64,000 nt of DNA from Gigaspora rosea (lineage: Eukaryota; Glomeromycota; Glomeromycetes; Diversisporales; Gigasporaceae). The number at the start of each line of letters is the position of its first letter. The stretch's first letter is position 1. The notes beneath the pieces were generated by a model. The model had not been told where the DNA came from. It was given only the letters and a program-made list of their open reading frames with translations, and searched no databases. The DNA lies in contig QKWP01000846.1 in NCBI GenBank assembly GCA_003550325.1, positions 127,637 to 191,636 of the forward strand, read 5' to 3'. The translations under genes were made by a program, and so were the position numbers. Shown here piece after piece: positions 35,028 to 46,307 of this stretch.

Positions 35028-35160
35028 GGACATTATTTTATAGCAACTTGTTGCCATGGTAATCCTATAATTGGTCAATCAAATTTGATTATGTGTATTA
35101 TATGCTCAACATAAGCATGTAATACACATAATTAAATTTGATTGCTTGATTATATATATT
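35028..35160 (+). mobile_element. Terminal fragment related to A1/A2
   Basis: ACATTATTTTATAGCAACTTG then TTGCCATGGTAATCC resembles the A1 end (TGTTATTTTATAGAGACATG then CGCCATGGCGAC). A hairpin TTATGTGTATTATATGC / GCATGTAATACACATAA follows. No second end was found. Confidence 0.55.
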
Positions 35161-35775
35161 TAAAAAATTTTATTATTAAAAAAAAAAAAAAGAGCAATAA
35201 AACTGGATTTAATATAGTATATAAAAATAACTCAGTTTTAAGCTCTAATTTATTTATTTTTATTAATTAATTTTTTTTTATTTAATTAATTAATCAGCTT
35301 TTTTTTAATTTATTAATAGTAGAGTGTACATAGATCATTTATCATATGATTTTGTTAGTACATTGAAATTTTAAGCAAAATTTGAAATATGCTACTAATA
35401 AAAGTTTTTTAAAACCACTATCAATCTTTCCAAAATTTGGCAATATACAAATTAAACCTTCTATTTATAGTAGTAAAATCTTTAACAATTGTATTATTTT
35501 AAAAAAATATACTTTCTTATATAGCTAAATTTGCCGGAAGGCTTCAAATTTGCTAGGGTTATACAAAAAACAAATAGTAAAAATATTTCTAAAATAGGTA
35601 ACTACCCAATCAGAGTTGTGTTTACTATATAATCTGTTATACAAAAAAAATAATTATTGATTTATATGTAAAATGATTAATATACATTTTATTCTTAAAA
35701 GCATGGCGGACATTTGTTTTTAATTGGTTAAAAAAATATAAACAAGTAAACAAATATGCAATATAGATCATTATA

Positions 35776-36085
35776 TAATTAAAATATAAATTATAATATT
35801 TAATAGTTTAATTAATAAAGATATTAATATTAGCTCTACAACTAAATTAATTGTAGAGCTAATATTAATATCTTTATTAATTAAACTATTAAATATTATA
35901 ATTTATATTTTAATTATAGGGATTGGAACCGTTTAACCATTTAAAAATTGCTCTATAGTTCTGAGCAAAATTATGTTGGTTGTGGGCCAGATTATTTTAA
36001 TGCCAGCCAAATTAAATGGTTAAACAGTTAAATGATTAAATGATTAAGAAAAATTTAGGCAGTTCCAATACTGTTCCAATCCCTA
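35776..36085. mobile_element. AT-rich palindrome with an hAT-like insertion in its right arm
   Basis: 35776-35916 is a near-perfect palindrome around AGCTCTACAACTAAATTAAT (centre about 35846). At 35917-36085 an element with ends TAGGGATTGGAAC / GTTCCAATCCCTA and internal TTAAATGGTTAAACAG words interrupts its right arm. I could not define an exact target duplication. Confidence 0.7.
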
Positions 36086-36397
36086 CAATTAAAGAATTAT
36101 ATCAACAAATAAATTTATGAAAAAAAATTTTGATTAATAATGATATTATGTAATCGGAAATGTAACTTTAATCAGAAATTTAACTTTATTTAAATATAGG
36201 CATCAATAATTAATGATCTTCATACATTACTCTAACTCTGATTTAATTAGTTTGACCATATCCTATCGCCCAGGTAAAAGTTTAATAAATGGACGGGTAA
36301 CCTGGAATCTCTATTTTAACATACTTTTATTTGTTATTATATTCTCACTAACCATTATTATTTGACGGCAATTTTGATTTATAACTTTCATTGACAG

Positions 36398-37106
36398 ATT
36401 GGTAAAAGATGCAAATGAAAACCTTAAAACATTGCACATTTTGAGAATACCAGTGGTCAAAACGTAAATATAAGAATGAACTATTGTTAATAAATAATAG
36501 TAATTTAAAATTATATTATGTTTATATATTTTCTAGTGTCAATGCAAGCTTGAACAACAAAAACTTTCAACCAATTTTTAAAGACATTAACAGAATTTCA
36601 AAAAATACAAAAGGCATTTAGCAGAAAAACAATAGGAATATGTTGATAAAGCAAAAGCGCATATTGTATGAAATGATGCATATGAAGACGATGAAGTAGT
36701 TAGTTATTCATGAACAATAAAGTCGAATACAATGAATCATTAATTGCAAAACGGGAAGATAAAATAAGAGAGATCAAACAAGAACTTAATAAATTAAACG
36801 AAATTTTCTAAAATTTAGGTGCACTAGAATCAGAACAACAATCGATGTTAGGTCTGTTAATTTTTGATTATACTTAAACCTATAGATTAACTATAAATTA
36901 AAAGATTATATAAATTAATAATTTTCTGACATACTTATAGATAACATTAAAAGAATATGACCAACAATTCTGTAAACAGTTGAAATTCAGTAGATGAGTT
37001 GAGCAGTGCTAGTCAACTTCAAAAGAAAGTATGCAATCGTATGTACTGTCATATGCTTATATTTGTAGTAGTGGGCGGTATTGTAATTTTAGCTGCTCTG
37101 GCATAA
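36398..37106 (+). pseudogene. Qa-SNARE (syntaxin/Pep12-like) pseudogene
   Basis: Remnant of an endosomal/vacuolar membrane-fusion t-SNARE. Three exon-like blocks separated by two intact-looking GT..AG introns: 36398-36463 (LVKDANENLKTLH, Habc region), 36537-36851 and 36941-37106. The second block has LTEFQKIQK, then NESLIAKREDKIREIKQELN and KLNEIF, a stop, and NLGALESEQQSML. The third gives DELSSASQLQKK then a tail anchor HMLIFVVVGGIVILAALA before TAA. The SNARE heptads and the Val/Ile/Leu C-terminal anchor are the family hallmarks. At least three frameshifts and two or more in-frame stops break it. Retained introns indicate a decayed or segmentally duplicated gene and not a retrocopy. The upstream N-terminal exon is not securely placed; 36190-36250 is a candidate. 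Confidence 0.85.
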
Positions 37107-37461
37107 CAATTAACTGCTAATAATTGAGTCCATCTGAAAAACTGTGAACAGAGTGTTCCGACAAGTTACCCGAGTGGATAAGCTGGTATCTTTTGCATGT
37201 TACAATTATAAAATCAGAAAAGTTATATATCTGAATTTTAATAGTAGTTAGGTGCATCCAAATGTCCGTCCATTCTAGATTTAATTTTTATATAAAAATT
37301 TTTAAAGCATATTTAATTATAGTTATATATTAAATTTTTATTTTATTTATCGCATTTTATTTTATATTAAAGTATTAATTAATTCATATATATTTTTAAT
37401 TATGTTTTTATAGTCTGAAGGAACTTACTAAAAAATTTTACCAATTAATAAAAATCTTGGG

Positions 37462-37508
37462 CTAGTGCTTGGCAAAATCGAATAAAACTTGATTTTGCCG
37501 AGCACTAG
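37462..37508. repeat. Strong hairpin, 18-bp stem
   Basis: CTAGTGCTTGGCAAAATC and GATTTTGCCGAGCACTAG flank an 11-base loop, with one mismatch. It could be a tiny inverted-repeat element; no T-run or other terminator-like signal follows. Confidence 0.75.
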
Positions 37509-37740
37509 TTATAATCAAAAAATATAAATTGTTTTAGTAGTCTAAACTAACCACTCAAATAGAGATGAAGAATATTAATATTTGGTCTTTAAAAATATGA
37601 CAGATATTAAAACAATTCTTTTTATTGGGAGATCCAGACGCTATTTTAATATATTTAAATCAGATCCCCACATATTAGTTTCAGCCTCCACAACAATTAT
37701 TGTATATCCTGAGAAATAAGTACTCTCACTGCACTATTAT

Positions 37741-37897
37741 ATATGTTGTAAGTGGAAATAGAATTTAAGTGGATTCAGAATTTATATATAAAACACCATT
37801 TTTGCGATTAGCTTTATTATATTTACACCTAACCCTAACCCTAATTTAACTCAGTAATTTCAACTCCACTTAAATTCTATTCCTACCTATGACATAT
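37741..37897. mobile_element. MITE with telomere-like core
   Basis: ATATGTTGTAAGTGGAAATAG and AATTTAAGTGGA at the left are mirrored by TCCACTTAAATTCTATTCC to GACATAT at the right. The interior reads CACCTAACCCTAACCCTAAT. Confidence 0.75.
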
Positions 37898-39839
37898 ATA
37901 TACAAGTAAAAACAGACTTAAATGGATTTGAAGCTAATAAAACATCAATTTTTGGAGAGTTGTCTGAAAAATCCTTGAGTCCTAAAATGCCCATTTTGTC
38001 AACCTTATTTGCAACGCTTTGTAGTTAGCCACGAACTTGACTTGTTTATCTGTATATCACCGTATTAATTTGACTGTAAGCAGCACCTGTTTACATTGCT
38101 CGACTTTTGTGTAGCAAGTCACCACGCGAGTAGTTCAGTCCATGATTTAGTTTATGATAATATCAGCTAGATGATTTTGAGAAAAAAAAATAACTTAGTA
38201 ATCTTTCAAATGTATTACAAAATAAAAATAAATATTTGTGATTTAGTAATTTTTAAAAATTACCATCTTGACATAGAATTCAATTGCAAAACCATATCAG
38301 GACTTTTGAAATTTGTGATCATTTAATGTTAACAAGGATCTGTAATACGTATAAGTATTATTTATTAACAAGGTTTAACCAATTATTCAGGAGAAGAACA
38401 ATAAAAAAAGCATGAAGATACGCGTAATATATATAACCTTATTCTGATATTTCTGGTAAAAGATGTCAACTGCACTTATCTGAAATACCAAACATTGCAA
38501 ACTACATTTGAAGAATTCATGTTTTATATCAACGAACTTGCCTTATGTCTTTGTGAGAAAGATAATGGAGAACTCATATTAGTAGATAAATTGTTTTAAT
38601 CCAACGATTTCTCCAGAATTTCTGAGTACTGCCTTTGAAAAAAGTAGATCTGAATGTTGTCGGTTAGTGAAGTATTTCCATGTGCTAGTTGCTTGAGTAA
38701 ATAGAAATGATGTTGGGTTTAAAAAGTTATAACAATTATCACCCAATTATGCATTGTATACCATATTACAATACTTACTTGCCTGAATTTGCCCTCTAAA
38801 TAAAGTTTTTAGAGATATTTGATCTATACTAATCTTTTTTTACAGAAGACATACAAAGAGTTAAAGAGCACTATAATATGTTTTAAAAAATTTTATTATG
38901 TGAAACTACAAGTTGCCAATTGATGATATGGTTTTTCATAGCAAGGGTTACTTTAAAAAATTTTTTTTATATTGTATAACCCAGTGATTTTCAAGCTAAT
39001 CAAATTAGATGTCCGTCATGCTAATGATATCACATGACTAATAGCCAATCAAATTGTAAATTTTGATTATCACAGATTAGCCCAACAAGACAAAAACAAG
39101 ACAAAAACAAAGAAAAAAGTGAAAAACACCAAAAATACAAAAAATGAGTGTCTAAACCTGTCTTGAAGTATTAATAAAAAATGTTGGGAAGGCAATAAAA
39201 CATTTCTAACCCTAACTCCCAACTAACCCTTACCCTAATTTTAATTAAATAATAAAAAACATATAAAGGCACCTAGCTTTAATGGACTTCTAAATAAAAT
39301 AATGACCCACCTATCTAGATTTTATTTAAAAATTTTATATAAGAGAGGCGGGGTATTGTATACTTGCTGGACAAACTGGACAAACTCAAAACTCAAAAAA
39401 AAACAATTGTTATTTACAGAAAATTAAATCAAACAAATAAACTTAATATTTTGCAAATATATTATATATAGTTATAAGAATATATATCAATTGTTTAAAT
39501 AAGAATTATTAATAAAGTTTTTGAGAAATTAGTTTGACCAGAGTTTGGGATTTGGGCGCGGACAAACCCAAACTATAATAGTTTGGGATTTGGGCGGCAA
39601 CTATAGGGTATTGTGCACAGGTTAAGGTCTTTATTAGCAAAACTTTTTATTATACACATAAAATTTCAAGCTACGATTAACATATAAACTATGTATAATA
39701 TAAAATTAAACCGTTATAAAAAAGTATTGTATAACAAACAATTTTGAGGCATAAATGATCATTACATAGGGAATATAAAATGCTAATTTTGCAAAAAAAG
39801 GAGTATTGTGATTGATCTTAGATTTAAAACAAAAAAAAA
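37898..39839. other. Intergenic, no gene supported
   Basis: Mixed AT-rich sequence with scattered short open stretches (for example 38460-38600). It includes ACAAAAACAAG repeats at 39090-39130, a telomere-like CTAACCCTAACTCCC run at 39210, and a TTTGGGATTTGGGC motif pair at 39542-39600 that resembles the arrays at 26-28 kb. Confidence 0.4.
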
Positions 39840-40772
39840 TTTTTTTCTTTTTTTATACGGACCTATTTTTTTGCACCTTTTCTTTTCTTCCTTTAGCCAC
39901 ACCCCTGCTTTCTTTTTGTTGTGATCTTTTTTTGTTTTGCCGTATTTTTGCCGTGCCTTTTCTTCTTTTTTTATACAATTTTTTATTTTTTTTGTTCTCT
40001 TTTTCCTTTTTTTTAGCTGCTATTTCTTTTTTTGTTTAGTTTCAGCGATCTTTTTATTTTCTTCTTCCCTTGCAGTTCTTAACTGCTCCCAACTTTCTTC
40101 ACAAGTGAGAAGCCATGCAAACGGAAGAGTTTTTCATTTTTTAGGTGGAGGCAATTCAGATTTCTGTTGATCTGAAGAGATATTCGATACTTCAGATTGA
40201 GAAGTTCGAGGAACTGGATACTTGAGGGCTGTTCTTAGAAAATATGTTCCTGGGCTTTTATAAGCTTCTAATTTTTCGCTTATTGCTACAAATATGGTTT
40301 TTAATTTTTTATTTTCGCTTTTTAGTATTTTATTCTCATTTTTAAGAAGTTTTTTCTTTTTCTAACAAGGCAACGTTTAAACAAATCAAATAAATGCAGC
40401 TTGTTTTTTTGGGTAGTTGTTGAAACAATTCAACGAATTGCATAGTGAGTGGTTGGTTAGTGGAATTTTGAAGTTGATTATCTGAAGGTTTACTAGTTGA
40501 AGGTACAATATTAAAATTTTCTGTTACTAGTGAAGGGTCCAAGCAGTCGGGACTTATTGTATCGGGATTAAACAGCTATATTCCTGTTTTTTTAAAAGCA
40601 TTGCAAATAGCTAAAGGTGTATAGGTTTTGAGAAAAGCTAAACCAAAGATTTTTGCAAAGGTATATTTTGTTATTATTTTGCTATTATTATTGTTTCAAT
40701 ATTTGTCACATTCTTTTTATATTCATTTTTTAATTTGCGAAGGGAATTTTGGATAGTTGTAAAATGTGTGTC

Positions 40773-41122
40773 ATATGGGGTGTCTTCAATTAAAAGGGCC
40801 CATTTTTACATTTTTTTTGAAAAATGAGTTTTCGTTAAATTCATATAAATTTTGACATGATTGACTTTTTTTAATTATAAATGAAAGTCGAATTACATAA
40901 TAAAAAATCAAGATAATGTAAAAAGAAAAATTACATGAGGCTGCGTAGAGCCAACACGTTACGAGTTTACCCGATAGTCACCTGCCGTCTTTAACCAATC
41001 AATATCGTGAAATTTGATTGATCCCGGATCAGTCCGAAAATCAAAACAAATAATTAAACTCAAATATCTCAAAATAAAATATATGTAAAAATGGGTCCTT
41101 TTAATTGAAGACACTCCATATG
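40773..41122. mobile_element. ATGGGGTGTC-ended MITE, copy 2 (in the transposase)
   Basis: CATATGGGGTGTCTTCAATT at the left and AATTGAAGACACTCCATATG at the right. The interior matches the copies at 21561 and 46984. Confidence 0.85.
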
Positions 41123-41166
41123 AAATAGAAGCGCATAAAGAAAAATCCTATTTTTACGTCAAAACT

Positions 41167-41405
41167 ATACATGAGGACGAAAGCATTTCGGGTTTGAAAA
41201 CCCGAAATTAAAATTTGAAGACGAAATTGTTTTTGATCTACTTTACTTGAAAGACAAAATTATTTGATACTTTTTTTGAATAGACAAAATTATAAGGAAC
41301 ATATCTATATAAATTTTATTTGCTCTTCCTTATAAAAAATTTTAATTTTCTCTAATGAAGACGAAATAGGCCTTTTTCAAAAATCAATTTTGGTAGCATC
41401 ACTAG
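41167..41405 (+). mobile_element. 240-bp repeat unit, copy 4 (in the transposase)
   Basis: ATACATGAGGACGAAAGC through GGTAGCATCACTAG, with perfect 8-bp duplications TCAAAACT at 41159-41166 and 41406-41413. Confidence 0.9.
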
Positions 41406-41611
41406 TCAAAACTCAACACTCATATAAGTTATATAGCTCTTATAACTATCAAGAATTAATAATACTAGGCGGTGGGTAGGGAAAATTTGGTAAAATGGGT
41501 CAGGTACATTAAAAAAAGATCATCTTTTATGTATCCAGTATCCAAAACTCCTATTACAGTTCCTGGAAGCGCACTCTTTAACAGACCAGGAATTATATGG
41601 GCACCTTTGTC

Positions 41612-41849
41612 ATATCGGCAGATTTACGGAATTGAAATTGGGCCCTAAAAATGGTCCCCAAAATTTGATTGTTTACAAAAATTCATTGTGCAGATGATGA
41701 TCAGATGATCAACAAATAACTGATCAATAAATAAACCTATTAGATAAGTGCCAACCCATTAGATCTTAGAGATAAGCTAGTTTGATTTACAAAATTATAT
41801 GAAAATCAGGGTCTTGAAAAAAGGTCCAATTGTGTAAATCTGCTGATAT
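41612..41849. mobile_element. 238-bp inverted-repeat element (in the transposase)
   Basis: ATATCGGCAGATTTACGGAA at the left and GTGTAAATCTGCTGATAT at the right. It separates the transposase blocks ending SLII and beginning DKGAHIIPGLL, so its position as an insertion is supported by the coding frame. Confidence 0.8.
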
Positions 41850-42547
41850 TTAAATTATCAAAGAAGGAATATACAATCCAGCAGCTGAAATCGTGGGTGC
41901 AACAGAAATATAATCAGTAGAATTTCCATGTGCGACTTTATGAACTTGCTGAGCTCCTTTTTTTGCTATTACTTTTTCTAATATAGGCACAAGAACAAAC
42001 TCGGTCTCATCCATATTCCAAATTTGTATAGGAGTAAGTGAATTTTCATCAATTACTTGTTTGAGTTTATTAAAGTAGTCTTTAATGATTGTTGCATTTG
42101 CTCTTTGTGCCTGAGCTTCTTATAAGTTTTGGGGGACACAAAATGATAGCTCGGGATGGTCTTTCATAAAATGGATTTACCAATCTCGGCCTAGCCCACT
42201 ATTATCAAATGGATGTGGTTGTTTGTTACTTAGCATTATTTCCATTACGCAAATAATTGATACTAGACTTAAGCCAAATCCAAGTTTTTGTATGTTAATA
42301 CAATATCCAACAAGTTGGCTTTCTTCATACTCAGTTAGGACAGTAGGTGAACCCGAGCGCTTAGAAGGACATCATTATCTATTGCACGTTTAAGAGTGGT
42401 TCTAGCAATTTCATAGTTTTTGGATAGTTTATTTATGCTAGGGCATTTAAGATTTGTGGGATAATTTTTGAACTCATTAATTGCAGCGAGAATTGCTTTA
42501 TGCTGCTCATCCTCAAGCTTCTGTTGGTTATTAGAGGCTTTTGGCAT

Positions 42548-43305
42548 CTTATTTTTACCTATTAAAAAAAACACGTAAATATATAGAGTTTGCATTTTGC
42601 ATTAAAATAAAAAGACTGTTATTAAATTAATTCATTAAATAAGAGTTGTAAAAGAATTTAACTTTTAATACTTTGAGTTAACTTTTAATACTTTGAATTT
42701 ACTAATGCTAACTTGCAATTTTAAATAATGTGTTAAACGTAACTGATATACGTGAGTAAGTAAAATGTAACTGGTGTAAGTTACTGGTGACCTTTTTATA
42801 TTCATATAAGGGCACAATTTCCAAAAAGAGAAAGTGTAAATTTAAATGGCATATAAATGTTCGATCATCTTTGATGATTTCGCTAACATGTACACTATAT
42901 GACGCGTATTACTGTCGTGGGGTTAAGCAATAGCCTGAAGCTACTACAAATCTAGCTCAATACAGGAACATCCTCTGTATTATCACGAATACACAAGCTT
43001 CGTTATGTACGTTTTGAATATAAGTATTTTATTTACTCAATATTTTTTACTCTAAGAGCCAAAAACCTTCTATTTCATTACAATTTGCTTCTATATTTAT
43101 TCTTTCACATTACCTAACTCATTTTCTCTATTACATTCGACTTTTTATTGACTAATTATATTTGACTCTATTATAACTAATTAGATTTTGCATTAATTAT
43201 GTCGCCATATCCTTCTAATACCTACCTGATGTGATCACGTACATTACTTGATCATTTCCATACCCTTTTTTGAAAACCTTGCTGCACTAACATGATTATT
43301 CACCT
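42548..43305. other. Intergenic, nothing recognised
   Basis: AT-rich sequence upstream of the transposase remnant. The TTAACTTTTAATACTTTGA word is tandemly repeated at 42657-42700. No gene is visible. Confidence 0.45.
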
Positions 43306-43313
43306 CTTTAACC

Positions 43314-43477
43314 TAGAGATGGGTACCATGCACATGACTGCATGCATATATGCAATTAATTCTGGCTAGCATTAAGAAATTAAATCATAATTTTGATCAA
43401 AACATGCATGCATGCATGCAAAAAATGCATGTGCATATGTATGCTAAAATGAAAATTTTTTATTTTGCCCATCTCTA
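43314..43477 (+). mobile_element. 164-bp hAT-like MITE rich in TGCATGCA
   Basis: Ends TAGAGATGGGTACC and GCCCATCTCTA. Near-perfect 8-bp duplications CTTTAACC (43306-43313) and CTTTAACT (43478-43485). It contains a CATGCATGCATGCATGC run. Confidence 0.8.
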
Positions 43478-43789
43478 CTTTAACTATATATTTATTTTGG
43501 TCATCTGTAACATGCCCCGAACCAAGTATAAGGCAGTTCTGAAACTAAGCGAAAATTACTATGTATACATATGTGCATACATATTTGTTTTTGAATATAA
43601 TAGCTACTGTACATTTTTTACTGCCACAAAAATTTTATTTTTTTTAATAATTGTTAATAAAATTTGAATTTATCACTAAATAATCAAAGGATAAATAGAT
43701 AAATACTTGGTTTTAGTTGCATTATAATGATTTAATTTTAAGTAAAAATCTGATTTTATATATAACTCCTAATCTAGTGGTCAGAGCTA

Positions 43790-43850
43790 GATAATTTTGG
43801 TACCATTCAATTCATCTCAAAGAGACGAATCGAATGGTACCAAAATTATC
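43790..43850. repeat. Hairpin around CTCAAAGAGACGAAT
   Basis: GATAATTTTGGTACCATTC pairs with GAATGGTACCAAAATTATC. The loop resembles the centre words of the foldback at 8563-9019. Confidence 0.8.
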
Positions 43851-44197
43851 CAATTCCAATTACTGGATTATAAAATATCTCATCTGACTACAATACCCAC
43901 GCCTCCTTTATAAAAAATTTTAAATTTTATAAAATTTTTTAAAAAATTTTTTTTGAAATTCCACCCAGCTATTAAAATATATAAAAAAAAATTTTCAAAA
44001 AATTTTCAAAATATGACCTGGCTGGGTTATGAGAACCAAAAAATTAAGTTTATATGGCTTTAATAAAATAATCAAAATATTTTTTTTATTAATCCAATAA
44101 TCATTAAATTAAAAAATTAAAAATTAATTTGTACAAAAAATATTTGATCAGAGCTATTTTGAGGTACAAATCTTTTTGCACCAGATAAATTACTATG

Positions 44198-44348
44198 TCA
44201 CACAATAGCAATTTCTACCCGGGTTCTCTTCATGAAATACTCATGCACTAAGCTTGCCGGATTACAATCATGATTTCCTGAAGCCGTTATTGTTATTTGA
44301 GATCTTGTTTGTTCAATAAATGAATTGCTATTATCAATAAAACCGGGT
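44198..44348 (-). pseudogene. Possible coding remnant, unrecognised
   Basis: Fifty codons open on the minus strand, including FIDNSNSFIEQTRSQITITA and NPASLVHEYFMKRTRVEI before TGA. The composition (Asp/Asn/Arg/His, few Lys/Ile runs) looks more coding than the flanks. There is no ATG and no recognisable family, so chance remains possible. Confidence 0.3.
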
Positions 44349-44423
44349 CAACAATTTCTTCAATTACGTCTGGTTTTCACCTAAAAAATTTACGATAATT
44401 TCGATTAAGTTATTGATTTCGGT

Positions 44424-45193
44424 TAGTGTTACGAATCGGGCAAAAAATCATCATAATCGATTAGTTGAAAATTTTTAGAAAATCGATTAATAGTTGATGA
44501 CGTTTAACTAATCAACCAATCAATTAATCGATTAATCAGTTAATCGATTAATCAGTTAATTGATTGGTCGATTAGTTGATTAATCGACTAATCGATTAGT
44601 TAAATATCTGATTGTACTGTATGTACGATCATTTTACTTATTTGCGCGGGTAACACAACCCAAAAAAGAAAATCTGATTTTGTAAATAAACTAAGTGCGT
44701 GAAATAAAAATTTAGGGTTAGGGTCTTAATGTTAGAGGCTATAAGGTTAGAGTGATGTTTAATATAAGTAAAATTTCATTCCCGTCATTTTTAATTAGTG
44801 CACCAAGATCGATTTAAACATTAGTTTTTGCGTATTTTCGCTTTTTTCTTCTTTTACGCGTGTTCGAATTCTTCGTCGGGCTGATCCGGAATAGTCAAAA
44901 TTTGCACTCTCCGATTGGCTATTTCCTCTCCAGGAACTTGTATTACCCGCGCAAATAAGTGGATGCTATGTACGATCTCTATATACTCTTTATTCAGTAT
45001 AGTATATAGACAACTAATCGATTAACCAACTAATCGAATAATCGATTAATTAGTTAATCAATTAATCGATTAGTTGAAAATCGATTAATCGATTAATCGA
45101 TTAGTTGGTTAATCGATTAAAATCGTGGTTGTAATCGATTAGTTGCCAACTCGATCAACTAATTGATTAATCGATTTTCGATTCATAACACTA
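44424..45193. mobile_element. 770-bp hAT-like element rich in ATCGATTAAT
   Basis: Ends TAGTGTTACGAATCG and CGATTCATAACACTA. Perfect 8-bp duplications ATTTCGGT (44416-44423 and 45194-45201). The arms consist of AATCGATTAATCGATTAGTT words in both orientations. A separate element is nested at 44630-44966. Outside it, 44382-44423 and 45228-45290 are inverted to each other, so this element itself landed in a foldback. Confidence 0.9.
44630..44966 (+). mobile_element. 337-bp MITE with 10-bp target duplication, copy 1
   Basis: CATTTTACTTATTTGCGCGG at the left and CCGCGCAAATAAGTGGATGC at the right. Perfect 10-bp duplications TATGTACGAT (44620-44629 and 44967-44976). It contains TTTAGGGTTAGGGTC. The second copy is at 62168-62505. 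Confidence 0.9.
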
Positions 45194-45554
45194 ATTTCGG
45201 TGTTACATATGGACTTGTGTAACACTGAAGAACACCAAAATTAAATAACTTATCGAATTCGGCCGAAATTATCGTCGGCAAATTTTTTAGGTGTCCCAGA
45301 ATTTCGAAAACAACTTAATACTGTTCATTATCGACGATTATTTATCGAGCCGTACATTGTTTCTTTAAGTACTTTCGTTATTAAAAAAGAACTTGTTTAA
45401 AAAAAAGGAAAACAAATTTGTATAATCGTAATATTTTTATGACGTATATATGACAATACTATTTACGTATGTGTTAGCTATAATATACGTCACTGATTAA
45501 CTTATTAATGCGGCACAATGGGATTTTGCTGTTTCATTGGCTGCACATCACTAG

Positions 45555-45655
45555 TTAGGATTTTTATAATAAAGAGTATAAGTGAATTTTGGTAAGGTTT
45601 ATACTTTTTTTAAACCGAGGTCCTTAATTTCCAGTTTCAGCCGCTTCAGCCGCGA
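45555..45655 (+). mobile_element. Right half of the TGGCTGAAGC MITE
   Basis: TTTTATAATAAAGAGTATA through CAGTTTCAGCCGCTTCAGCC and GCGAC matches 34915-35015. The left half is missing. Confidence 0.65.
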
Positions 45656-45890
45656 CGTTTATTATTAATACAGTAAAGCTGCATTTTAAATATAAACCAG
45701 TGATGTAACTTTTTTTTAGAGGAATGCTTAGTTTGTTCCACATCCTTCCATCGATCTAAACACGTCACTGCGTAGCATTTATATAGTAAAAATCAAGTGA
45801 TATATATTGTATAATACTACTTTGTAAGGATATTCGATGTCATTAAATTGCGTAATAGGAAGTTACATCATTTTCCTATATTTTAGAATA

Positions 45891-45898
45891 TATAAAAG
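45891..45898 (+). promoter_or_regulatory. Candidate TATA box of the MLRQ-like gene
   Basis: TATAAAAG lies 179 bases before the ATG at 46077. An imperfect tandem repeat of CTTTCAGTAATAG (45929-45990) follows in the presumed leader. Assignment is by position only. Confidence 0.4.
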
Positions 45899-46076
45899 TC
45901 ACTAACTTTTGTTTTGGCGTGGTGAGAAAATTCTTTTGCCTTTCAGTAATAGTACTAAAATTTTTTTGTCCTTCAGTAATAGCGGTAAAATTCTTTAATG
46001 AAGCTCATTTATTTGCAAACAACAAATCTTTTATATTGATAATTTTGTTCTCGCTTTTATAGAAATATCGTAGAAA

Positions 46077-46307
46077 ATGCCTGAAAATACACCAAACAGT
46101 ATACGTGCCAAGTTTTCAGTTCACGATCCATTACCATTAGCTGGTAGATTGAGATACGCTATTCGTAATTTACCACCTGAAACAATTCCAATGGTAGTAG
46201 TGGTTGTTGCGGCTCTCGGTGGTGGTGCTTTTGCAATGTCGCATAAATTATGGACAGATCCATCATTAAGAAGGTCTCCGGCTTTTGAACATAAAAGAAA
46301 TAATTAA
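46077..46307 (+). CDS. Small inner-membrane protein, NDUFA4/MLRQ (B12D)-like
   Basis: 76 residues in a single exon. The layout is a basic N terminus (RAKFSVHDPLPLAGRLRYAI), then LPPETIPMVVVVVAALGGG, which starts a single membrane segment at about residues 36-55, and a short tail HKLWTDPSLRRSPAFEHKR. The Pro-Glu-x-x-Pro entry to the helix and the (T)DPSLRR motif after it are features I associate with the MLRQ/B12D family of the mitochondrial respiratory chain (a complex I or complex IV accessory subunit, depending on species). The start is supported by AAAATG and by stops upstream; no other in-frame ATG precedes it. The GC content is visibly higher than its flanks. The family call is moderately secure; the exact complex is not. 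Confidence 0.7.
   Translation: MPENTPNSIRAKFSVHDPLPLAGRLRYAIRNLPPETIPMVVVVVAALGGGAFAMSHKLWTDPSLRRSPAFEHKRNN

Larger units (their letters stand above)
39840..42547 (-). pseudogene. pogo/Tigger-like DDE transposase, broken by three insertions
   Basis: Remnant of the enzyme that cuts and pastes pogo-type (Tc1/mariner superfamily) elements. Read on the minus strand from ATG at 42547: an N-terminal helix-turn-helix (INKLSKNYEIARTTLKRAID), then YCINIQKLGFGLSLVS, the first catalytic Asp in IWNMDETEF, GNSTDYISVAPTISAAG, DTGYIKDDLFLMYLTHF, a second catalytic Asp in LLILDSYKSYI, and KIFGLAFLKTYTPLAICNAF followed by LFNPDTISPD. The C-terminal tail is Lys/Glu-rich. In-frame stops (for example after RDW and before EAQ) and frameshifts inactivate it. 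Three unrelated small elements split it at 41612-41849, 41167-41405 and 40773-41122. The open frames at 42335-42595 and 40342-40542 are its first and C-terminal parts. The element's own termini were not found. Confidence 0.9.

Noticed and set aside
37150-37190. Possible tRNA 5' half (ACCCGAGTGGATAAGC)
   Set aside because: Resembles a D arm, but no anticodon arm, B box or acceptor stem follows.
37598-37676. Possible P-loop GTPase start (DIKTILFIGRS)
   Set aside because: The Gly-Lys-Ser part of the P-loop is absent and no further motif follows; too weak to call even as a pseudogene.
40342-40542. 66-codon minus-strand frame as a separate gene
   Set aside because: It is the C-terminal portion of the broken pogo-type transposase, in line with the upstream blocks.
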